From Ignavibacteriales bacterium (GTDB lineage: Bacteria; Bacteroidota; Ignavibacteria; UBA10030; SZUA-254), in contig JACQYX010000193.1 in NCBI GenBank assembly GCA_016207985.1, positions 1-6,590 of the forward strand: DNA of 6,590 nucleotides. The letters run 5' to 3'. Positions 1-4,543 of the stretch are shown piece by piece (the stretch's first letter is position 1; each line of letters opens with the position of its first letter). Below the pieces are notes generated by a model. The model made no database searches and had not been told where the DNA came from. It saw nothing but the letters and a program-made list of their open reading frames with translations. The position numbers and the translations under genes were made by a program.

Positions 1-435
1 ACTCTCAAGCATTTTCCAGCTTACTGCTGTGTTCATTGATGCTCGTAGGGCTTGTAATTCACGATTAACCGTTACGGCTGAAACATCAGCCAACCGTTTC
101 ACTTTGTAATGGTCAAGGTGTTGCATTGTAAGGAAGGGGAGGGGGATGTCACCAACCATTTTTAAGAGGTGATTTAATGCAACCCTGTAAAAATCTACCG
201 TAGCTCTGGAGTAATTACCCTCAGCGAACGAGAGAAAATTAATAGTAAATCTCTGCAGAGTGATTATTTGTTGTTTATCTCTGAAAAGTTCTTTTAAATG
301 AGTGAGGGCTTTGATAGCATCGGTTTTAACCGTTGCACCTGTTGACTTCCACCGCCTTCTACCATCCTGTTCAAAGATAATGTAGTAGATGCCATTGGAA
401 CGTTTGAAGATTGAGAACTTGGATTTTTCGGACAT
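1..435 (-). CDS. Tyrosine recombinase (phage-type integrase), N-terminal part, cut by window edge
   Basis: Site-specific DNA recombinase that would integrate and excise a mobile element. Reading the minus strand from ATG at 435-433 gives 145 uninterrupted codons to position 1, so the C-terminal catalytic domain (R-H-R-Y residues) lies outside and cannot be checked. Residues about 7-52 (GIYYIIFEQDGRRRWKSTG at 15-33) look like an arm-type DNA-binding beta-sheet domain. Residues about 60-145 look like the helical SAM-like core-binding domain, with the typical TVNRELQALRASMNTAV stretch at 122-138. An AAGGTGA ribosome site sits just upstream of the ATG. The gene points away from a truncated tRNA-Ala gene about 76 bp behind its start, the usual arrangement for a tRNA-targeting integrative element, so the element probably extends leftward out of the window. 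The family assignment is firm; the specific element type is unknown. Confidence 0.85.
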   Translation of the reverse strand, partial: MSEKSKFSIFKRSNGIYYIIFEQDGRRRWKSTGATVKTDAIKALTHLKELFRDKQQIITLQRFTINFLSFAEGNYSRATVDFYRVALNHLLKMVGDIPLPFLTMQHLDHYKVKRLADVSAVTVNRELQALRASMNTAVSWKMLES

Positions 436-440
436 TGCAT

Positions 441-474
441 CACCTTTTTAGTTAGCAATTCCGTTAGCAAGGTG
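441..474. repeat. Short direct repeats inside an inverted repeat upstream of the integrase
   Basis: Two copies of GTTAGCAA (451-458 and 463-470) lie 12 bp apart and are enclosed by CACCTT (441-446) and its reverse complement AAGGTG (469-474). The block sits directly before the integrase start and overlaps its ribosome site. It could be recombinase arm-binding sites, an operator controlling the integrase, or an RNA stem that hides the ribosome site. The repeats are seen directly; the role is inference. Confidence 0.4.
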
Positions 475-511
475 TGAATTGTTCTTGAAAGAAGCGGGGT
501 TTTATCAACTT

Positions 512-557
512 CCTCCTCGTTGCGAACGAGGCGCTCTCCCATCTGAGCTACAGCCCC
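512..557 (-). pseudogene. tRNA-Ala(CGC), 5' 46 nt only; 3' half missing
   Basis: The minus strand from 557 reads as an acceptor 5' strand GGGGCTG, TA, D-arm GCTC...GAGC, then anticodon stem CCTCG/CGAGG enclosing loop TTCGCAA, giving anticodon CGC (alanine, codon GCG), then AGG. After position 46 no T-arm consensus (GGTTCRA), no matching acceptor 3' strand and no CCA region follow, so it cannot fold into a full tRNA. The integrase reads away from it on the same strand. The likely explanation is that an element recombined in the anticodon-arm/variable region and the displaced 3' half lies beyond the left edge. Loss may be tolerable because a tRNA-Ala(UGC) can usually read GCG. The identity of the fragment is clear; how it was truncated is inferred. 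Confidence 0.7.
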
Positions 558-559
558 AT
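546..559. repeat. 14-bp direct repeat, copy 1 (contains tRNA-Ala 5' end)
   Basis: AGCTACAGCCCCAT here is identical to 662-675. On the minus strand it is AT followed by the first 12 nt of tRNA-Ala. The flanking bases differ at both ends, so the repeat is exactly 14 bp. It may be a target-site duplication around the 102-bp segment between the copies, or a remnant of repeated recombination at the tRNA. Confidence 0.6.
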
Positions 560-577
560 ATTTTTCTGTGCTATCTG

Positions 578-596
578 ATCCCGCCTGCGGCGGGAT
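578..596. repeat. GC-rich perfect palindrome (8-bp stem, 3-nt loop)
   Basis: ATCCCGCC and GGCGGGAT flank the loop TGC. The stem is strikingly GC-rich against AT-rich surroundings. It has the look of a dispersed intergenic palindromic repeat, but a single copy in this window cannot show dispersal. It lies inside the 102-bp segment bracketed by the 14-bp repeats. Confidence 0.6.
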
Positions 597-599
597 TCT

Positions 600-659
600 C
601 AATCCGACTTATAACTTAACACCTTCCGTCATTCGGAAACGTTAAGTTATTTCGGATTG
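600..659. repeat. Long imperfect inverted repeat (hairpin)
   Basis: Three paired blocks nest around a 5-nt loop: CAATCCGA (600-607) with TCGGATTG (652-659), ATAACTTAAC (611-620) with GTTAAGTTAT (641-650), and TTCCG (624-628) with CGGAA (634-638). Small internal loops separate them. There is no T-tract, so it is not an obvious terminator. It resembles the core of a small non-autonomous palindromic element or a REP/BIME-like unit. The structure is direct observation; its class is unknown. Confidence 0.65.
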
Positions 660-661
660 GA

Positions 662-675
662 AGCTACAGCCCCAT
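662..675. repeat. 14-bp direct repeat, copy 2
   Basis: Identical to 546-559. On the minus strand it again presents the 5' start of tRNA-Ala (GGGGCTGTAGCT), but the D-arm sequence does not follow; the long hairpin does. This copy is nearer to the candidate tRNA promoter, which suggests that the original tRNA start was here and was separated from its body by the 102-bp segment. Confidence 0.6.
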
Positions 676-682
676 GATTTTT

Positions 683-709
683 ACCATAAACAATCAAATA
701 TCTTGTTAA
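683..709 (-). promoter_or_regulatory. Possible promoter of the tRNA-Ala gene
   Basis: On the minus strand TTAACA (709-704) and TATGGT (688-683) could be -35 and -10 boxes with a short 15-bp spacer. A start about 8 nt later falls at the beginning of the distal tRNA copy (673-662). Spacing and box matches are only fair, so this is tentative. Confidence 0.25.
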
Positions 710-834
710 AATATAATGAAACTAACAGGAAGAAGCAATCAAAAGAGATCATGAAATTACTTGAATATAAAAATAAGTAGGTGTATATTAACGGAACGAA
801 AATTTTTCCTCAATATACATCTCGAAGAATAAAT

Positions 835-2313
835 ATGGAAGAAAAAAAATCAGGCGGACTCTTACGATCATTTCCAAAAGTATTTTGGGTCGCCAATGTT
901 ATGGAGTTGTTCGAGCGAGCCGCATACTACGGCTTGAACTCCGTCCTCGCAATCTATCTGACAAACTCAATCAAAGACGGCGGGCTGGGATTCTCAGAAC
1001 AATCTGTCGGCTTCTTGCAAAGTTTGATTTACGCTTGTACTTACGTTATCCCAATTTTGGGCGGCGCACTTGCAGATCGGTATGGATACAGAAGAATGCT
1101 CATCGTTGCTTTCTCGTTTCTCTCTGCCGGATATTTCATCAGTGGTAACATGAGTGCATATGGTGCTGTGTTCTCAAGCTTATTGATCATGGCAACGGGG
1201 GCAGGTTTATTCAAACCGATCATCAGTGGTACGATAGCCCGCACAACCAACGAGCAAAACTCCGGCTTCGGTTTTGGAATTTATTACTGGATGATTAACA
1301 TGGGAGCGTTTTTAGCTCCACTCGTTGTCAGTTACATGAAAGGGTTTTCGTGGAATTACGTTTTCATTGCTTCGTCTCTATACACGGCGCTTATGTTTAT
1401 TCCTACATTATTCTTCTATAAAGACCCGCCAAAGCCTTCGAGCACAAAAACTTTAAAAGAAGTTTTAGGCGGCATGGCAATGGTGCTTGGCGACGCACGC
1501 TTCATGTTGATGATATTCGTCTATTCCGGTTTCTGGATACTTTACTTCCAAACTTTTGGCTCGGTATTGTGGTTTCTTCGCGATTTCCTAGATGCAACAC
1601 CCGTCGACAGAGCGTTCGCTTCCATCGGGATACCTCTCAAATTCGATTCCGAACACGTCACGGTTATCAATGCTGGAACGATCATACTTCTGCAAGTATT
1701 CGTCAGCAGGATTGTAAAAAACCTGAAACCGATACTCACAATGGTTGGTGGATTTATTATCGGCATCCTCGGATTCGTCTGCCTCGCTTTTGCATCGAAC
1801 GTTTGGATTTTCATTGCAGGCATGATAATATTTTCAATCGGTGAGATGACGGCTCATCCAAAATATTTTAGTTACGTCGGGCTTGTCGCTCCTCAAGACA
1901 AGAAAGCAGTCTACATGGGGTACGCCTTTCTGTACGGAGTTGTGGGAAGCTTAGTCGGCTCAAACTTGGGCGGCGTTATGTACGAAGCGATGTTGAAACC
2001 GTTTGCCGGACAAACAGACGTCGAATCGACCGTGCGTACCTTCTGGCTGATATTTGCCGGACTTGGAATTGTCGCAGTGTCAGGACTTGTTCTCTACAAC
2101 CGATTCTTTGCACAGGAAACTCCGCAAGCGAATAAAATATCCAGACAAATTATGTTCGCTATCTATTTCGGTTTAATATTTTTAGGTGGATGGTTCTCGT
2201 ACGATGCGCTCATAGGTGAAACTATCGCATACAAAACGATGGTGCAGGCATTAATTATGTTTGTTATTGGTGGTGGTGGAATTTGGATAAGTTTGAAACA
2301 GCAAGGAAATTAA
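835..2313 (+). CDS. POT/PTR-family MFS transporter (peptide-type proton symporter-like)
   Basis: A 492-aa polytopic inner-membrane protein with about 12-14 hydrophobic segments. Family marks: the POT ExxER motif in TM1 as ELFERAAYYG (E24, E27, R28); the MFS loop motif GGALADRYGYRR (76-87); FKP (126-128) followed by YYWMIN (150-155), matching the PTR2-type FYWxIN signature; and GEMTAHPKYFSYVGLVAP in the C-terminal half. Known POT proteins import di-/tripeptides with protons; some members carry other solutes, so the substrate here is not fixed. A charged stretch rich in D, R and K (about residues 247-275) lies between central helices. I chose ATG 835 because the protein aligns with the family from there. 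An in-frame GTG at 781 would add 18 hydrophilic residues and has no ribosome site. The reductase start follows its stop by 3 bp, suggesting co-transcription. The gene appears intact. Confidence 0.85.
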   Translation: MEEKKSGGLLRSFPKVFWVANVMELFERAAYYGLNSVLAIYLTNSIKDGGLGFSEQSVGFLQSLIYACTYVIPILGGALADRYGYRRMLIVAFSFLSAGYFISGNMSAYGAVFSSLLIMATGAGLFKPIISGTIARTTNEQNSGFGFGIYYWMINMGAFLAPLVVSYMKGFSWNYVFIASSLYTALMFIPTLFFYKDPPKPSSTKTLKEVLGGMAMVLGDARFMLMIFVYSGFWILYFQTFGSVLWFLRDFLDATPVDRAFASIGIPLKFDSEHVTVINAGTIILLQVFVSRIVKNLKPILTMVGGFIIGILGFVCLAFASNVWIFIAGMIIFSIGEMTAHPKYFSYVGLVAPQDKKAVYMGYAFLYGVVGSLVGSNLGGVMYEAMLKPFAGQTDVESTVRTFWLIFAGLGIVAVSGLVLYNRFFAQETPQANKISRQIMFAIYFGLIFLGGWFSYDALIGETIAYKTMVQALIMFVIGGGGIWISLKQQGN

Positions 2314-2316
2314 GAC

Positions 2317-3076
2317 ATGAATTATATCAGTCTCGGTAAATCGGGACTTAAAGTCTCGCGCATCTGTCTCGGCACAATGACATACGGTTCGCCTGAATGG
2401 CGCTCATGGGTTTTAGATGAAAAAGCCAGCAGACCGTTTGTCAAACATGCGCTGGAGCTTGGAATAAATTTCTTTGATACAGCCGTTTTGTACTCCGTTG
2501 GTAGAAGCGAAGAAATCCTCGGAAGAGCGTTAAAGGATTTTACAAGTGCGTTATATCGGGGCATCGAGTATGTTTGCTTACCAATTTGCAAAGACATTCC
2601 GAATTGCCGAGCGGCGCAATTTCACGAAATTTGTATCCATGCAGAATCATTATAATCTCATCTATCGCGAAGAGGAACGCGAAATGATTCCGCTGTGTAA
2701 AGAGGAAGGAGTGGCAATCATTCCATGGAGTCCACTCGCACGTGGTTTTCTTGCCGGCAACCGCAAACCAAGTTATGATGGCGATACAAAACGCGCAAAG
2801 ACCGATAAATATGCTCATGATCTTTATTACTCGGAATCGGATTTTAAAATAGCAGATCGCGTTGTTGAACTTGCCAAACGGCGTAGTGTTAAACCGGCTC
2901 AGATTGCACTTGCATGGATTTTAAACAAGGAATTCATCACTTCACCTATCATCGGTGCTTCTAAAATAGAACAACTTGATTATGCGGTTAAAGCAATGGA
3001 GCTAAGATTGGATGAAATTGAGATGAAATTCTTAGAAGAATTGTACATACCCCATAAAATTTTAGGGCATTCCTGA
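2317..3076 (+). pseudogene. Aldo/keto reductase (YajO-like), broken by an internal deletion and frameshift
   Basis: An NADPH-dependent oxidoreductase remnant. The first frame (ATG 2317, AAGGAA ribosome site at 2303-2308 inside the transporter end) gives MNYISLGKSGLKVSRICLGT and FFDTAVLYSVGRSEEILGRA, with catalytic Asp54 and Tyr59, to about residue 77. From 2546 the match jumps to a different frame, beginning RYIGASSMFAYQFAK and running through QNHYNLIYREEEREMIPLC and IPWSPLARGFLAG to a normal C-terminus and TGA at 3074-3076. By comparison with E. coli YajO (about 324 aa), roughly 70 residues between these points are missing, including the TK lysine and the QIH histidine of the catalytic tetrad. 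The first frame runs on out of register to a stop at 2653-2655. The GTG at 2546 has AAAGGA at 2532-2537, so a C-terminal fragment of 176 aa could be made but would lack the active site. Either a true pseudogene or an assembly error. Confidence 0.8.
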
Positions 3077-3122
3077 GAAAAAGAATTTATCTTCACGCTC
3101 CGTTCGCGGATTCACAAATATC

Positions 3123-3141
3123 TTTAGCCCGGACAGCTAAA
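3123..3141. repeat. Small hairpin between reductase and sensor genes
   Basis: TTTAGC (3123-3128) and GCTAAA (3136-3141) form a 6-bp stem with a 7-nt loop. ATAT on both sides can extend it past a one-base bulge. It lies about 47 bp after the reductase stop. It lacks a following T-tract, so it is only a weak terminator candidate. Confidence 0.3.
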
Positions 3142-3219
3142 ATATAACATTTACCCCTTTTCAATTACGACAATTTATCAAACAAAAAGATCTAGCAAAC
3201 AAATTGATTTTAATTTTGT

Positions 3220-3247
3220 TTTACATTACTTTGTAAGTTAATATAAC
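3220..3247 (+). promoter_or_regulatory. Candidate promoter with overlapping palindrome, upstream of the sensor gene
   Basis: TTTACA (3220-3225) and TATAAC (3242-3247), each one base from the sigma-70 consensus, are 16 bp apart. The perfect inverted repeat TTACA-N6-TGTAA (3221-3236) overlaps the -35 box and could be an operator. The start codon at 3311 follows about 60 bp later. If the organism is Bacteroidota, whose promoters differ, the sigma-70 reading would be less meaningful. Confidence 0.35.
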
Positions 3248-3310
3248 CGGAAGAAGAAAACAAGGTTATGACATTAATAAAGCGATTTATTCGATAATGG
3301 AGAATAGCTC

Positions 3311-4543
3311 ATGAATGATAAAACCGAACTGAAACGAGTTGAAGAGCGTTTTAGAAAAATATCTGAAGGTTTTTTACGTTTTAGCGCAAATCCACTCGAA
3401 AACCTCAACCAGCTCACCGCACTTTGTGGAGAATTACTTGGAGGTGTTTGTGCGCTATACAATCGCCTCGATCAGGGTATGCTTTGCTCATGGGGTATGT
3501 GGAATACACCCCCCGGGTATAATCCAAAAGACAAACCTGAAGGTCATCTTTGTTATGATGTGATTAGACAAGCAAAAGACGAACTGTTGGTAATTCGCAA
3601 CCTACCTGAAACACTCTACGCCCAGACCGATCCAAACGTACTCTCGTATAGTCTACAAACATATATCGGTAAGGCAGTAAAACTCGGGAAAGAAACTGTA
3701 GGCTCCCTTTGCGTAGTTTACCAAAAGGACTTTGTTCCAAGCAAAGAAGATCGGTGGATGATGGAAATTATTGCCTCAGCAATTGCTGTGGAAGAAAAAC
3801 GAAATCGAGCGGAGGAAAACCAACGAAAAATTAACCAAACCCTCCAGATATTGATACGAGCATCCCCACTCGCAATAGGTGCCATCGATCTGGAAGGTAA
3901 AGTACAGACGTGGAATCCCGCTGCTGAACGAATGTTCGGATGGTCAGAGAAAAATGAGTTTCGTACAATACTCGAATTAGCGAAACAAAATAAGCCAATG
4001 CCGCATGGTGAGCTTCGGGTAAAGAGAAAAGATGGCTCTGTCATCGACATCGAAATCTCGAGAGCTCTATTACGTGATCCCGACGGGAAAATCCAGGGTA
4101 TCATGGCAATGCACAGTGACATTACAGAACGCAAGCTCGCCGAAGAGGCAAGCAAGCGAGTTGAGGAGACTTTGAAAGAAAGCGAACAACGATACCGTTC
4201 ACTGACAGAGTCTGCAATTACTGGAGTGTATTTGATACAGGAGAACCTTTTCCAATATGTAAACCCGGTTCTTGCATCCATATTTGGCTATGGTGTGGAC
4301 GAGATCGTGAATAAGCTTGGACCCCTTAATTTGACAGCACCGGAAGATCGCGATGTTGTAAGCGAGAATATTCGAAGGCGGGTGGAAGGTGAAACCGCTC
4401 ATATCCGCTATTCCTTCAAAGGACTCCGAAAGGACGGACAACGCATCGATATCGAGGTTCATGGAGCGCGGGTCGAATACAATGGTAAGCCAGCAATAAT
4501 AGGAACTCTCCTTGACATCACCGAGCGGAAGCGAGCAGAGTGA
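3311..4543 (+). CDS. GAF-PAS-PAS sensor protein, N-terminal portion of a frameshifted multi-PAS sensor
   Basis: A 410-aa soluble signal-sensing protein without membrane segments or signal peptide. ATG 3311 is preceded by GGAGA at 3299-3303. Residues 14-165 form a GAF domain (LENLNQLTALCGELLGG at 29-45, ending VGSLCVVYQKDF, 130-141). Residues 177-275 are a PAS domain (ASPLAIGAIDLEGKVQTWNP, then KRKDGS and SDITERK), shortened after FGWSE (209-213), where about 15 residues usual for the family are absent. Residues 291-407 are a second PAS (SEQRYRSL to LDITERK). The TGA at 4541-4543 falls in the linker where the next PAS should begin, and the adjacent +1 frame continues with SERRYRQL, so this is probably the front of one larger protein. 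No kinase, cyclase or DNA-binding output is present in this piece, so alone it would be a sensor without effector. The ligand is unknown. Confidence 0.8.
   Translation: MNDKTELKRVEERFRKISEGFLRFSANPLENLNQLTALCGELLGGVCALYNRLDQGMLCSWGMWNTPPGYNPKDKPEGHLCYDVIRQAKDELLVIRNLPETLYAQTDPNVLSYSLQTYIGKAVKLGKETVGSLCVVYQKDFVPSKEDRWMMEIIASAIAVEEKRNRAEENQRKINQTLQILIRASPLAIGAIDLEGKVQTWNPAAERMFGWSEKNEFRTILELAKQNKPMPHGELRVKRKDGSVIDIEISRALLRDPDGKIQGIMAMHSDITERKLAEEASKRVEETLKESEQRYRSLTESAITGVYLIQENLFQYVNPVLASIFGYGVDEIVNKLGPLNLTAPEDRDVVSENIRRRVEGETAHIRYSFKGLRKDGQRIDIEVHGARVEYNGKPAIIGTLLDITERKRAE

Noticed and set aside
512..557. Intact tRNA gene or tRNA with an intron in the anticodon region
   Set aside because: No T-arm or matching acceptor 3' strand was found downstream on the minus strand up to the integrase start, and no group I intron features were recognisable in the 76-bp gap.
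294..602. Minus-strand open frame of 102 codons across the tRNA fragment
   Set aside because: Its translation includes VAQMGERLVRNEE, the familiar false peptide from reading a tRNA-Ala gene, and its remainder overlaps the integrase start in another frame.
751..780. Nine-codon mini-ORF directly before the in-frame GTG at 781
   Set aside because: It could be a leader peptide, but it is tiny, has only a poor ribosome site, and no attenuator structure is seen nearby.
781..834. GTG 781 as the transporter start
   Set aside because: The extra 18 residues are not typical for the family and no ribosome site precedes the GTG; ATG 835 begins right before the conserved N-terminus.
3123..3141. Rho-independent terminator after the reductase
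   Set aside because: The stem is short and no T-run follows, so it is listed only as a hairpin.
3718..4281. Minus-strand open frame of 187 codons
   Set aside because: It lies wholly opposite clear GAF/PAS coding sequence, is rich in Ser/Arg as antisense frames often are, and shows no recognisable domain.
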